From Alphaproteobacteria bacterium (GTDB taxonomy: Bacteria; Pseudomonadota; Alphaproteobacteria; Micropepsales; Micropepsaceae), in NCBI GenBank assembly GCA_003139615.1, contig PLJH01000027.1, positions 64,267 to 128,266 of the forward strand: a stretch of DNA of 64,000 nucleotides. Reading direction: 5' to 3'. Below the pieces are notes generated by a model. It ran no database searches. It saw only the letters and a program-made list of their open reading frames with translations, and was not told the origin of the DNA. A program made the position numbers and the translations under genes. The first letter of the stretch is position 1. Each line of letters begins with the position of its first letter. Positions 12,057 to 22,547 of the stretch are shown in pieces.

Positions 12057-13616
12057 TTGCGGACGATTGGGCAAGCCTCTAGTCATGCGGATGGCCATCG
12101 CGAAAGGCTCGGTTTGAAAGCGTTCCTCGACGCCCGCTCCATTCCCGCGGGTACAGTCCTCGACACCGATCTGGCGATCATCGGCGGCGGCCCCGCCGGG
12201 ATTGCACTCGCGCTCGCGCTCGCAAACACGCCGATCCGGGTTTTGTTGCTCGAAAGCGGCGGAGAGGCATTCGAGCCGCAAACGCAAGCTCTCTACGCCG
12301 GAAGTGAAACGGGCACGCCTTACCTTAAACTCGAAAATTCGCGGCTGCGTTATCTGGGCGGCAGCAGCAATCATTGGGGCGGATGGTGCCGGCCGCTCGA
12401 TGCGATCGATTTCGAACAACGCAGTTGGCTGCCGCATTCGGGGTGGCCATTTTCCCGCACGGAACTAGAGCCTTATTTCTCGCGCGCGCAATCGATGTGC
12501 GAGGCGGGCCCGTTCATCTACGACGATCCGGCGAAGTGGACGCAATCTTTCGGCGCCTCCATCCCGCTGGGCGAAGGCGGCGTCTACACGACCTATATGC
12601 AGTTCAGCAAAACGCGCGACAGCTATTTGCCCACGCATTTCGGCGAGCGTTACGGCGGTGATCTCAAGCGCGTGCCGAATCTGAGCGTGATGCTCCATGC
12701 GAACGTCACCGGATTGCGGCTGGCGACGAATGCCCGGAGCCTCGACCATCTCGACGTTGCGACGCTGCAAGGTGGCCGATTCACGGTGAGGCCGAAATAC
12801 ACCGTGCTGGCCGTGGGCGGTATCGAAAACGCGCGGCTGCTGCTCGCGTCCAACGACGTCGTGCAGGCTGGAGTGGGTAATGGCCACGATCTTGTCGGTC
12901 GCTTTTTCGCCGATCACCCGATCCCCGGCGATACCGCGACGATGGTTCTCTTCAACGGGGCGATTTCGAACTATTACCAGCAGCCTCAGCCGGCCTTTGG
13001 GGCTTATTTTCGCGCGGCACTGACACCACACGACGCCTTCAAGAATCGGCATGCCGTGCTGTGCTCGCTCGCGACGATCGAGGGCGAAGTACAGCTGGAC
13101 GGCCTTGGTCAATCGGCTGTCGCGGCAACGGCAAGTACGCTCGGAATCGATGCCGCCAATATGCGTGCATTCACGGTCGGCTGCGGAATGGAGCTCGCTC
13201 CAGATCCCGAGCGGCGATTGACGCTCTCCGATGAACGCGACGCGCTCGGTATGCCGCGCCTGAACCTCGATATGCGCATTTCGGATTCCGATTTCGCGCG
13301 CTATCGCGACACACTGAAAGAATTGGGCCGGCAACTGCTAGCTGCGCGAACGGGCATGATCCGCATCAACCACAAATCACGCGAAAGCTGGCTCAGCGTG
13401 ATGGACTGGGGCAACCACCACATGGGCACCACGCGTATGCACAACGATCCGCGCCAGGGCGTGGTCGATGCGAACTCGCAGGTGCATGGCGTTTCCAATC
13501 TTTACGTCGCCGGAAGTTCGGTGTTTCCCACTTACGGTGCCTCGAACCCGACCCTGAACCTCATCGCACTCACATTGCGGCTGGCAGATCGTCTGAAGAT
13601 GGTATTCAGGTCATGA
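12057..13616 (+). CDS. GMC-family FAD-dependent oxidoreductase
   Basis: LAIIGGGPAGIALALAL; NHWGGWC; NLYVAGSSVFPTYGASNPTLNLIALTLR. Confidence 0.85.
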   Translation: MRTIGQASSHADGHRERLGLKAFLDARSIPAGTVLDTDLAIIGGGPAGIALALALANTPIRVLLLESGGEAFEPQTQALYAGSETGTPYLKLENSRLRYLGGSSNHWGGWCRPLDAIDFEQRSWLPHSGWPFSRTELEPYFSRAQSMCEAGPFIYDDPAKWTQSFGASIPLGEGGVYTTYMQFSKTRDSYLPTHFGERYGGDLKRVPNLSVMLHANVTGLRLATNARSLDHLDVATLQGGRFTVRPKYTVLAVGGIENARLLLASNDVVQAGVGNGHDLVGRFFADHPIPGDTATMVLFNGAISNYYQQPQPAFGAYFRAALTPHDAFKNRHAVLCSLATIEGEVQLDGLGQSAVAATASTLGIDAANMRAFTVGCGMELAPDPERRLTLSDERDALGMPRLNLDMRISDSDFARYRDTLKELGRQLLAARTGMIRINHKSRESWLSVMDWGNHHMGTTRMHNDPRQGVVDANSQVHGVSNLYVAGSSVFPTYGASNPTLNLIALTLRLADRLKMVFRS

Positions 13617-13999
13617 CGCAGAGTTGGAAATCTGCGATTTCGCGTCGCCCCGTTTTGAGCGGGCTTATCGCCGCCCTGGGGTTGGCGATTGCGGGCGGCA
13701 TTGCCTTTGAAGTCCCCAAATTGTCGCGGCGGCGCTACAAGCCCAGTCCCTACGACGATCTGCTGGCGAACTTGCCGGATCGGGAGAACGCCGCCCGGAT
13801 AGGAGCAGCAGTCATCGCCGAATCTCCGGCATTTGATGCGAACCAGACGGCTCGGGCGCTGGTCAATAGTCTGGCCGACAATTCGCTTGCCGGGGTGGTG
13901 TCGGCCGATCTCGCTCAGGGGCGCATGGACGAAGTCCACGGCTGGCTCCTGCCACAGACACTGACCCAGCTCTGCGCACTCGCCGCCAAGGCCAGCTGA
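13613..13999 (+). CDS. Small protein with Tat-like N-terminus, probable accessory subunit of the upstream oxidoreductase
   Basis: Overlaps upstream stop (ATGA); SRRPVLSGLIAALGLAIAGG. Confidence 0.55.
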   Translation: MTQSWKSAISRRPVLSGLIAALGLAIAGGIAFEVPKLSRRRYKPSPYDDLLANLPDRENAARIGAAVIAESPAFDANQTARALVNSLADNSLAGVVSADLAQGRMDEVHGWLLPQTLTQLCALAAKAS

Positions 14000-14145
14000 C
14001 CGTTCCAGGTCAACACGGCATCGTGAACAAAAGGGAGACACTTGATCCGTCCGCCCAAATCCCCACATTCTCCATAGGCGCGGTGCCAAATTGGGCCGCG
14101 AATCCAGGATAGACCGGCAAAGCCGCTCAAGGAGGGCTTTGGACA

Positions 14146-14574
14146 ATGACGAGAAGTACGTATTTCAACAGCCCGTTTCTGCTGGGTTTCGAGCATCTGG
14201 AACGGCTTCTCGAACGGACCGCCAAGAGCGCCGGCGACGCTTATCCGCCCTACAACATTGAGGAATCAAGCGACGACAGACTTCGGATCACCCTCGCGGT
14301 GGCCGGATTCGACCGGAGCGAACTGAGTGTGACGGTCGAGGACAACCAGCTCGTGATCCGCGGGCGTCAAAGCGAATCGACCGATAAAACGTTTCTTCAT
14401 CGTGGGATCGCGGCGCGACAGTTTCAGCGCGCCTTTGTTCTTGCGGAAGGCATCGACGTGAAAGGCGCGGAATTGGAAAACGGATTGCTGTCCATCGAAC
14501 TGGTCCGGCCGAAGGCCGAAGCGGTCGTCCGGACAATCGACATCAAATCGAACTCAAACGGGAGCGGGCTCTAA
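14146..14574 (+). CDS. Hsp20/alpha-crystallin family heat shock protein
   Basis: YNIEESSDDRLRITLAVAGFDRSELSVTVEDNQLVIRGR. Confidence 0.92.
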   Translation: MTRSTYFNSPFLLGFEHLERLLERTAKSAGDAYPPYNIEESSDDRLRITLAVAGFDRSELSVTVEDNQLVIRGRQSESTDKTFLHRGIAARQFQRAFVLAEGIDVKGAELENGLLSIELVRPKAEAVVRTIDIKSNSNGSGL

Positions 14575-14603
14575 CACGAGGCGTAACCGGGAAGGAGAAC
14601 ATC

Positions 14604-14870
14604 ATGAGTGACTTTAACAACGAGAATTTCGAAGCAGACGGCGCGAGCTTCCGCCATATGAATCCCGCGCGCATCGCATACATCAAGCCGACGGGCCTTG
14701 AAGAGGCGCGCAAGCAGGGCATCATTCCCGAGGGAATCCAGCTGCCGGAAGGAACGCGGCTCTATGTGCTGCACGCCGTCGACGGTCGCGTGCTCGGTTT
14801 CACGGACGCCTGGGCCTCGGCCTACGGCGCCGCGCTGCAGAACGAGTTGACACCCGTCAGCGTGCATTGA
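14604..14870 (+). CDS. DUF1150 family protein
   Basis: YIKPTGLEEARKQGIIPEGIQLPEGTRLYVLHAVDGRVLGFTDAWASAYGAA. Confidence 0.75.
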   Translation: MSDFNNENFEADGASFRHMNPARIAYIKPTGLEEARKQGIIPEGIQLPEGTRLYVLHAVDGRVLGFTDAWASAYGAALQNELTPVSVH

Positions 14871-14917
14871 CGAGCCGCAAACACGGACCCTCGCGAATTT
14901 GGATTGCGATAAATCTT

Positions 14918-14952
14918 CGAAAGGCCGCCGCGAAACGCGTGGCGGCCTTTCG
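14918..14952. terminator. Bidirectional hairpin terminator between DUF1150 and ptsN
   Basis: CGAAAGGCCGCC...GGCGGCCTTTCG inverted repeat between convergent genes. Confidence 0.75.
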
Positions 14953-14957
14953 GCGTC

Positions 14958-15434
14958 TCAGGCGGCTTGCGAACTTGTCGTTCCGTTCGTCTTCTCGGTC
15001 AGAAGCGCGTAGAGCACTTCCGGCTTCGAAGCGGCGCGCAGCTTTTCGCATGTAGCCTGGTTGCGCAGAAGTCGCGACACGCGCGCGAGCGCTTTCAGAT
15101 GGTCGGCGCCGGCGCCTTCCGGCGCGAGCAGCAGAAATACGAGATCGACCGGCTGATTGTCGACGGCTTCATATGCGAGCGGCTGCTCCAATCGCGCGAA
15201 TAGCCCCACAATGCGCGGCAGGCCCGCGAGACGGCCATGCGGGATGGCGATGCCCTGCCCCATTCCCGTGCTGCCCAAGCGCTCACGCTCGATCAACGTC
15301 TCGAAAATGCGCCGCTCCGGCAGACCTGTGAGGCGTGCAGCATGATCCGCCAATTCCTGCAGAAGCTGCTTCTTGTTCTGGGCCTTGAGCGATGCGATCA
15401 CGGCTTCGGGCGCCAGGAGATCGACGATATCCAT
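14958..15434 (-). CDS. ptsN: PTS IIA-like nitrogen regulatory protein PtsN
   Basis: GMGQGIAIPHGRL; MDIVDLLAPEAVI start. Confidence 0.93.
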   Translation of the reverse strand: MDIVDLLAPEAVIASLKAQNKKQLLQELADHAARLTGLPERRIFETLIERERLGSTGMGQGIAIPHGRLAGLPRIVGLFARLEQPLAYEAVDNQPVDLVFLLLAPEGAGADHLKALARVSRLLRNQATCEKLRAASKPEVLYALLTEKTNGTTSSQAA

Positions 15435-15453
15435 GTGAACCTTCTGGTTGCGA

Positions 15454-15789
15454 TCAGGCTGGCGCGCTTTTGGGCGGCTTTGCCTTCTCGTGATGATTCT
15501 TGAGCTTGCGCTTGTAGCGGCGAATTTGTTTCTCGAGATGATCGAGCATTGCGTCGAATGCCCGATATGCATCCATTCCAGTCCCCTCGGCCCGAAACAC
15601 CACACCGCTGTCGAGGTGTGAGCTGCAGTCCACGCGAAACATCGAACCTTCTTTGGATATTACGACATTCGCTTCGGCGCCGCCATCGAAGTGTTTGGTT
15701 ACCGCGCTTTCAAGGCGCGCGCGCACCTGCTCCGGCAACGTCTCGCCGATCTCTACTTGCTTTCCTGAAACTCGAACTTTCATGGACAC
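15454..15789 (-). CDS. hpf: Ribosome hibernation promoting factor
   Basis: VRVSGKQVEIGETLPEQVRARLE...DAYRAFDAMLDHLEKQIRRYKRKLKNH. Confidence 0.9.
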   Translation of the reverse strand: MSMKVRVSGKQVEIGETLPEQVRARLESAVTKHFDGGAEANVVISKEGSMFRVDCSSHLDSGVVFRAEGTGMDAYRAFDAMLDHLEKQIRRYKRKLKNHHEKAKPPKSAPA

Positions 15790-15902
15790 TGCCTGCGTAG
15801 CCTAACGTACTCGCCGCGGCTTCGCTCCATGTTCCGAGCATAATCCGTTTGAAAAAGGCGGCGGAACATATGTCCGGGTACCCCCCCTGTCAATTGCGGA
15901 AT

Positions 15903-17417
15903 TTACCTTCCCGCAGCAGCCATATCCGGCTGCTTCTGCCTGCGCCGTTCCACGGAAGACGGGATGCGCATGGCTTCCCGATACTTCGCAACCGTGCGTC
16001 GCGCAATATTGACTCCGTCCGCGGTCAGGAGGGACACGATTCGATCATCCGACAACACTTCCATCCCGCCTTCGTTGTCGATCATCTCCCGGATGCGGTC
16101 GCGGACCGCTTCTGCGGAGTGGGATTCCGAACCGTTGACAGCCTGAATCGCGGCCGTGAAAAAATATTTCAATTCGAAGACGCCGCGCGGGGTTGAAATA
16201 TATTTGTTCGACGTGACGCGGCTCACGGTCGATTCATGCATCGTGATGGCGTCGGCGATCGTGCGCAGGTTGAGCGGACGCAAATGGCGCACGCCATATG
16301 TCAAAAATCCGTCCTGCTGCCGGACGATTTCGCTGGCGACTTTCAGAATCGTGCGCGCGCGCTGATCGAGGCTTTTCACCAGCCAGTTCGCATTGTTCAG
16401 GCAATCGGCGACATAATTCTTGGCATCCTTGTCGCGCGACGACGCCGATATCTTGGCCGAGTACCGGCTGTTGATCAGAAGCCGCGGCAAGGTGTCGGCA
16501 TTCAACTCGATATGCCACAAACCGTCGGGGCCTTCGCGCACGAAGACATCCGGAACGACGGGTTGAACGGGCTCCGCGCCGAATGCGAGCCCCGGCTTGG
16601 GCGTGAGCGCGCGGATTTCCGCGATCATGTCCGCAATGTCTTCCGAGTCGACACCGCACAGCGCGCAGAGACCGGCGGTGTCCCGGCGAGCCACAAGTTC
16701 GAGATTTGCCAGAAAAATTTCCATCACCGGATCGCACCGCCCCTGCTCGCGCAATTGCAACGCGAGACATTCGGCGAGGCTGCGGGCGGCAACGCCCGTC
16801 GGCTCAAAGCCTTGAACGACGCGCAGAACTTCGCAAACCTGCTGGGTCGTCGCACCGAGCCGGGCTGCCAGATCGTCGAGATCGCCGCGCAGATAACCTG
16901 CTTCGTCGATCGAATCGATCAATGCCGCGCCGATGAGGCGGCGCTCCGAATCGAGAGCCGCAATCGAAAGCTGATCGAGCAGATGGTCTTTAAGTGAAGC
17001 GGCCTGGGCGAGCGTCCCTTCCAGCGCATTTTCGTCGCCGTCGCCACCGGGGCCTGCGCGCAATGTCGTCCAGTCGGAAAGAGGCGTGCTTGATGGTCCG
17101 GATGTCGACGAATCCTCGGCATAGAGATCGACGCGCTCGGCGTCCATGTCCTCGCCTTTGGAAAAATCTTCGCGCGAAAGAGTCGTGTCGAGCGTTTCGC
17201 CTTCACTGACCGCGGTGGATTCCGGAGTATCGCGCTCTTCGCCCACGACAGCTTCGCTCTCGTCGCGTTCCAGCAACGGATTGCGCTCAAGCTCCTGTTC
17301 GACATATTGCGTGAGTTCGATATTGGAGAGTTGCAGCAGTTTGATCGCTTGCTGCAGTTGCGGCGTCATCACCAGCGACTGGCCCTGGCGAATCTCCAGC
17401 CTTTGCGACAGTGCCAT
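15903..17417 (-). CDS. rpoN: RNA polymerase sigma-54 factor
   Basis: QSLVMTPQLQQAIKLLQLSNIEL; RRTVAKYREAM RpoN box. Confidence 0.97.
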   Translation of the reverse strand: MALSQRLEIRQGQSLVMTPQLQQAIKLLQLSNIELTQYVEQELERNPLLERDESEAVVGEERDTPESTAVSEGETLDTTLSREDFSKGEDMDAERVDLYAEDSSTSGPSSTPLSDWTTLRAGPGGDGDENALEGTLAQAASLKDHLLDQLSIAALDSERRLIGAALIDSIDEAGYLRGDLDDLAARLGATTQQVCEVLRVVQGFEPTGVAARSLAECLALQLREQGRCDPVMEIFLANLELVARRDTAGLCALCGVDSEDIADMIAEIRALTPKPGLAFGAEPVQPVVPDVFVREGPDGLWHIELNADTLPRLLINSRYSAKISASSRDKDAKNYVADCLNNANWLVKSLDQRARTILKVASEIVRQQDGFLTYGVRHLRPLNLRTIADAITMHESTVSRVTSNKYISTPRGVFELKYFFTAAIQAVNGSESHSAEAVRDRIREMIDNEGGMEVLSDDRIVSLLTADGVNIARRTVAKYREAMRIPSSVERRRQKQPDMAAAGR

Positions 17418-17438
17418 GACCCGCGCCCCGCCCCGGCC

Positions 17439-18242
17439 CTATAGCGAGAAGCGTTCGCCGAGATAGACCCGGCGCACGTCGCGATCGCCGACGATTTCGC
17501 TCGGCAGCCCTTCTTTGAGCACCTGGCCCTCGTGGATGATGTAGGCGCGGTCGATGATATCGAGCGCGTCGCGCACGTTGTGATCCGTGATCAGAACGCC
17601 GATGCCGCGGTCCTTCAGATGGCGCACGAGATCGCGAATCTCCGACACCGCGATGGGATCGATCCCCGCGAGCGGCTCGTCGAGCAATATATAGGAAGGA
17701 TGCGTGGCCAGAGCGCGCGCAATCTCCACGCGCCGGCGTTCGCCGCCGGACAGCGCGATCGCAGGCGTGTCGCGCACATGGGTGATTCCGAACTCGGCCA
17801 TCAATTCTTCGACCATCGCCTCCAGCCGGCTCGAATCGGGCTCGACGAGTTCGGCCGTAGCGCGGATATTCTCTTCCGCCGTGAGCCCGCGGAAGATCGA
17901 GGCTTCCTGCGGCAGATAGCCGATGCCAAGCCGCGCGCGGCGATACATCGGCAATTTCGTGATGTCGTGGCCATCGAGCTCGATCGTGCCGTAATCGGCA
18001 GGAATGAGCCCGGTGATCATATAGAAGCAGGTCGTCTTGCCGGCGCCGTTGGGTCCCAGCAGCCCTACCACCTCGCCGCGCCTCAGCGTGAGGCTCATGG
18101 CGCGAACCACGGGTCGCTTGCGGAAACTCTTGCCGATGCGTGTCACCACAAGACCCTGGCTGCCTTCAACGACGCGCGGAATGGCGCGTTCGCTCTCGCG
18201 CTTGGCGTCATTCGCCGGAGGATTGTCCTGGGTCATTGTCAT
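17439..18242 (-). CDS. lptB: LPS export ABC transporter ATP-binding protein
   Basis: GLLGPNGAGKTT; LSGGERRRVEIARAL. Confidence 0.96.
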   Translation of the reverse strand: MTMTQDNPPANDAKRESERAIPRVVEGSQGLVVTRIGKSFRKRPVVRAMSLTLRRGEVVGLLGPNGAGKTTCFYMITGLIPADYGTIELDGHDITKLPMYRRARLGIGYLPQEASIFRGLTAEENIRATAELVEPDSSRLEAMVEELMAEFGITHVRDTPAIALSGGERRRVEIARALATHPSYILLDEPLAGIDPIAVSEIRDLVRHLKDRGIGVLITDHNVRDALDIIDRAYIIHEGQVLKEGLPSEIVGDRDVRRVYLGERFSL

Positions 18243-18308
18243 GGCAAGAACTGTGCCTATTCGTCTTTAAGGAATCGTGAAGGCTATTTCTCCGTACTAA
18301 CCCTGACT

Positions 18309-18908
18309 CTAGTTGTCCGTCGTTGACGGACCGCTAACGGAGGTTTTCTTGGGCTTGGCGTCCGGCTTTTGCGTGGGCTGCAGCGTCGACTCTACCCTTT
18401 TGCCCGGGGAAGTCAGATGGCCCACACCGGAATCGGTGTTCACCACCAGCACCGTGCCGCGCATCACGTTTTTTTCCTTCGTCAGAACGACTTTGCCCGT
18501 CAGCGTAATGGTGGGCGGGTCTTTTTCGAGTTCATAGACTCCGTGATCTCCGGTCGCAGTGCCCGACGGCGTTGCAAACACAACGTTGCCGTCCGCCGTG
18601 ATCTCGTCAGGCTTGCCCGAGACAATCTTCACATTGACCTTGTCGGCGCGCAGCCTGCAGACCGTCTGAATGATAATCACATTCCCCGTATAAATTCCGA
18701 CTTTGGTTTCGAGATCGCCCTCGAACGCATCGGACGTCACATTGAGCGGCGCTTTCGAATCGCACTTGCTCATCGTGCTTTGTGTCGCGGGCTGCGACGA
18801 ATGCGCCGCCCGGGGCGGCGGCGCTTGCAACTGCGTATCCTGCGCGTAGGTCAGGACCGGTGCGGCCAGGATTCCGATCGACGCCGCAAGTACCAGCATC
18901 GATCTCAT
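18309..18908 (-). CDS. lptA: LPS transport periplasmic protein LptA
   Basis: OstA-like repeats; position between lptB and lptC. Confidence 0.85.
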   Translation of the reverse strand: MRSMLVLAASIGILAAPVLTYAQDTQLQAPPPRAAHSSQPATQSTMSKCDSKAPLNVTSDAFEGDLETKVGIYTGNVIIIQTVCRLRADKVNVKIVSGKPDEITADGNVVFATPSGTATGDHGVYELEKDPPTITLTGKVVLTKEKNVMRGTVLVVNTDSGVGHLTSPGKRVESTLQPTQKPDAKPKKTSVSGPSTTDN

Positions 18909-19717
18909 GATTGCTTTATCCCATGCCCGTAAATCGTCATATGAACGTTTCCATATAGAAAGATTTTCTTCTCGGCGTTTGCCGAGGTTTTCACCGGTCG
19001 AGGCGTCTGACTTTTCGAACTGCCGGGCACATGTCCTTGAAATTTGAACACAAAACTGTCCGCGTAAAACGAACCCATCGGCCCCTGGCCCCGCACATAT
19101 TTGTTGCCGCGCACGATGCCGTTGCTCATGTCCACATGCGCAATCGTCGTATGAACTTCATAGCCGTTGTCGGAAAACACCGCGATGGGGCCCCACATGT
19201 CGAGCATCTGGTTTGCAGGACATGTCGTCTTGGCGCATTTCTGATTGGCCGGATGCGGCGCGTCCAGCAGACCATGGGGGGCGGTCGCATTGAGCCAGTT
19301 GCCGTCATGGAGCGTCAAATCGGCCTCGACATTGTCCAGCAACGCGCGATTCGGGCTGTGCGGGTATTGGTGAGCCTCGTCCGCAGTCACCACAAATGGG
19401 TTACCCGAGCTGTCCGTACCCGTGAGATTCGGTTTGATCATCGCAAGATCGTTCTTGTCGATTTTTAGCTCCTCGAAAGTCAGCGCCATCTTGGTCTGGT
19501 CCGGCTGTCGCGATTGCAGCGAGTACGCAACGACGGCGGCGATCAGAGCTGCCGCCGCAAGCGGCAATATGCGTTTCATGATCACGACGAAGCGCGAATA
19601 CCGCCGCACTTCCGTCGCGCTCGCGCGGCGCTGTGCGGCCCATTCCGTCCGCGAGCGCGTCGGCGCCGGCCCCAGCTCCTGGACCACGGCCTCGCTCGCT
19701 GTCCTCCGCCCGGCCAT
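18905..19717 (-). CDS. lptC: LPS export protein LptC
   Basis: N-terminal TM; gene order. Confidence 0.8.
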   Translation of the reverse strand: MAGRRTASEAVVQELGPAPTRSRTEWAAQRRASATEVRRYSRFVVIMKRILPLAAAALIAAVVAYSLQSRQPDQTKMALTFEELKIDKNDLAMIKPNLTGTDSSGNPFVVTADEAHQYPHSPNRALLDNVEADLTLHDGNWLNATAPHGLLDAPHPANQKCAKTTCPANQMLDMWGPIAVFSDNGYEVHTTIAHVDMSNGIVRGNKYVRGQGPMGSFYADSFVFKFQGHVPGSSKSQTPRPVKTSANAEKKIFLYGNVHMTIYGHGIKQS

Positions 19718-20749
19718 CTATTGCAGCCCCGCCTGAAGGCAATCGTGCATATGAAGAATTCCGATGGGCTTGCGGTGCCTGTCTGCCGAGTCGACGACAA
19801 AAAGCACGGTGATCTTCTTCTCGTTCATGATCGCGAGAGCCTCCGCCGCGAGCTGGCGCGGTCCGACGATCTTGGGCGAACTGGTCATCACTTCGCCGAT
19901 GGTGCGATCCAGAAGGCCTGGGTTCATGCAGCGCGCCAGATCGCCATCGGTGAAAATTCCAACCAGCGCACCATTGCGACCGACCACGCCGACGCAGCCG
20001 AAGCGGGCGCGCGCCAGCACGATGAGCGCTTGTCCCAGCGGCGTGTCTTCCGCGACGAGCGGCAATTCGTCGGCGCTGTGCATGATGTCGCAAACCCGGA
20101 TGAGAGCCTTGCCGAGAGAGCCGCCCGGGTGCAATTCGCGATATTGATCAGTGGTGAAGCCGCGGCGTTCCATCAGCGCAATGGCGAGCGCGTCGCCCAG
20201 CACAAGCTGCAATGTCGTCGACGTCGTGGGGGCAAGTCCCATCGGACATGCCTCGCGCGACTTCGGCAGCAGAAGCGGAACATCCGCCGCCTGCAGCAGC
20301 GTCGAGTCCGGATTGCTCGCGATGCCGATCAGCGGAATTGAAAAACGCTTCGCAAAGGTGATCAGATCGGAGAGTTCGCCGGTTTCCCCGGAGTTCGACA
20401 GCATCAGCAACGCGTCCGCGCGGGTCACGGCGCCGAGATCGCCATGGCTCGCTTCTGCAGGATGCACGAAATGCGCAGGCGTACCGGTGGACGCCAGCGT
20501 CGCCGCAATCTTGCGCGCGATGTGGCCCGATTTTCCCATTCCGCTGACGATAACCCGGCCTTTGACGGCCATGATCGTGTCGACGGCCCGGGAGAAATCT
20601 CCGTTTAGCGTCTCGCCCAGTGACTCGATTGCGGCGGACGCGTATTCCAGCACGCGCCGCGCGGCGGCGAGATCGCCTGAATGGCCTTTGGAGAACTTGC
20701 GCACGCCAACGGCGGACGCCGAAATGGGGTCGGCTGGACGCATCAACAC
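19718..20749 (-). CDS. kdsD: KpsF/GutQ arabinose-5-phosphate isomerase
   Basis: SIS domain GMGKSGHIARKIAATLASTGTPA plus two CBS domains. Confidence 0.94.
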   Translation of the reverse strand: MLMRPADPISASAVGVRKFSKGHSGDLAAARRVLEYASAAIESLGETLNGDFSRAVDTIMAVKGRVIVSGMGKSGHIARKIAATLASTGTPAHFVHPAEASHGDLGAVTRADALLMLSNSGETGELSDLITFAKRFSIPLIGIASNPDSTLLQAADVPLLLPKSREACPMGLAPTTSTTLQLVLGDALAIALMERRGFTTDQYRELHPGGSLGKALIRVCDIMHSADELPLVAEDTPLGQALIVLARARFGCVGVVGRNGALVGIFTDGDLARCMNPGLLDRTIGEVMTSSPKIVGPRQLAAEALAIMNEKKITVLFVVDSADRHRKPIGILHMHDCLQAGLQ

Positions 20750-20926
20750 ACCTTCATCAGATCGGCCCCAGCCCCGCCCCAGGCGCCGTACCTATTTCGC
20801 GGGCGCCATAGTAGCGCGACCCAGACGCGAAATTCATGCCAAAAATCCGTCTTCCGACTATGGGCGTGCGGTGGCCCCGGTTCAAGCACAGCCGTCGATG
20901 AACGTTAAGCTGCGGAAATCACGCAC

Positions 20927-21538
20927 TTAATGGGCGAATATGTCCACTTCGGCCCAACCCGCCAGATCCAGTTCGGCACGGATGGGAAGGAACTCGAAAC
21001 AGGCCTTGGCCACGCCCGCGCGCCCTTCGCGTACCAGCATCGAATCGAGCACTTCGCGGAGCTTGTGGAGGTGGGCGACATCGCTCGCGGCATAGGCCAG
21101 CTGCTTTTCCGACAAATCGGACGCGCCCCAGTCGGAACTCTGCTGCTCTTTGGAGAGGTCGACGCCCAGAAGGTCCTTCACGAGGTCCTTGAGCCCGTGC
21201 CTGTCCGTATAGGTGCGCACAAGTTTGGAGGCGATCTTGGTGCAATAGATGGGAGCCGTGACCACGCCCAGATAGCGCCGGAACATCGCAACATCGAAGC
21301 GCGCAAAGTGGAATATCTTCGTCACGTTCCGGTCGGCGAGCAGCCGTTTCAAGTTCGGGGCCTGGTACTGCCCCGCCGCGAATTGCACGGCATGGCAAAC
21401 ACCGTCGCCGGCCGAAAGCTGGGCGAGGCAGAGCCGGTCGCGAAAGGGATTGAGGCCAAGCGTCTCGGTATCGATGGCGACCGACGATCCCAGATCGAGC
21501 CCGTCCGGCAAGTCACCCTTGTGAAGCTGAACTTTCAA
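20927..21538 (-). CDS. rnd: Ribonuclease D (short form)
   Basis: VAIDTETLGLNPFRDRLCLAQLS; KIFHFARFDVAM; YAASDVAHLH. Confidence 0.9.
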   Translation of the reverse strand: MKVQLHKGDLPDGLDLGSSVAIDTETLGLNPFRDRLCLAQLSAGDGVCHAVQFAAGQYQAPNLKRLLADRNVTKIFHFARFDVAMFRRYLGVVTAPIYCTKIASKLVRTYTDRHGLKDLVKDLLGVDLSKEQQSSDWGASDLSEKQLAYAASDVAHLHKLREVLDSMLVREGRAGVAKACFEFLPIRAELDLAGWAEVDIFAH

Positions 21539-21599
21539 TGCGACCTGGCCTGTCTGAACACGAATGGACGGGCAGTTCGGCCCGTGTCTCGATAAAAGA

Positions 21600-21684
<85 letters not shown>

Positions 21685-21847
21685 CAAGACCCAAAAGCCT
21701 TGGGGCCGGGATGTTTACGGGCGGCCCCAAAGCCTGTCAACGCGAAGCAAGGGCATCGGCCCGGAGGCCCGGTGAACCCTCAAATTCCGGCCGTTTGGTT
21801 CCCATTTAAGGCAAGCTGGGAAAGCGAGTCGCAACAAGGAGCTTTCA

Positions 21848-22189
21848 ATGCTTGTGGCAACGACAGAACGCGTAGCCGGGTATCGGGTCCGCGAGACCCT
21901 TGGACAGACCTTCGGCGTGGTCGTGCGCTCGCGCGGCATCGGCGGCAACATCATGGCGGGCCTGCGCTCGATCGTGGGCGGCGAGATCACGGAATATACG
22001 CAGCTCCTTGAGGAAGCCCGCCGCCATGCCGTGGACCGGCTGGTGAAGAATGCAACGGCGATGGGCGCGAACGGGATCATCATGATGCGTTTCGATTCTT
22101 CCGAGATCGGCCAGACGATGAGCGAGATTGTCGCCTATGGCACCGCCGTGATTCTGGAGCCGGGCAATCCGGACGCCAATGTTGCGTAA
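21848..22189 (+). CDS. YbjQ/UPF0145 family protein
   Basis: GxNIMAGLRSIVGGEITEYTQLLEEARRHAVDRLV. Confidence 0.88.
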   Translation: MLVATTERVAGYRVRETLGQTFGVVVRSRGIGGNIMAGLRSIVGGEITEYTQLLEEARRHAVDRLVKNATAMGANGIIMMRFDSSEIGQTMSEIVAYGTAVILEPGNPDANVA

Positions 22190-22463
22190 CTGGCTCATCG
22201 GAATCGGCGTTGCCGGGATCGCAATCGGGATCGCGACAATCGCGACGACGGGCTTTCCGCCATCGATCGTCTTCCTGTGCTGGGGCGCAATGCTTGTTCT
22301 CGGCATCGTGTTCGAGCGCTTCCGCTACAAACCGCTGGAAGCACAGGCGCCGGGCGCGGGCTGGGAACGAACGACCGAACGGTTCATTGACGACGAAACC
22401 GGCAAGCCGGTGACGGTCTACATCCAGCCCCAGACGGGCGAGCGGAAATATGTGCAGGAGTGA
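22179..22463 (+). CDS. Small membrane protein
   Basis: Two TM helices; overlaps the YbjQ stop. Confidence 0.6.
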   Translation: MLRNWLIGIGVAGIAIGIATIATTGFPPSIVFLCWGAMLVLGIVFERFRYKPLEAQAPGAGWERTTERFIDDETGKPVTVYIQPQTGERKYVQE

Positions 22464-22547
22464 GCGGCGAATTGCGCGCTGTTCGCGGTCTTGCCGCGCG
22501 CGTATGAACTGCGGCAACTGACACGCCTTCATTTTGGAACGGGTTCC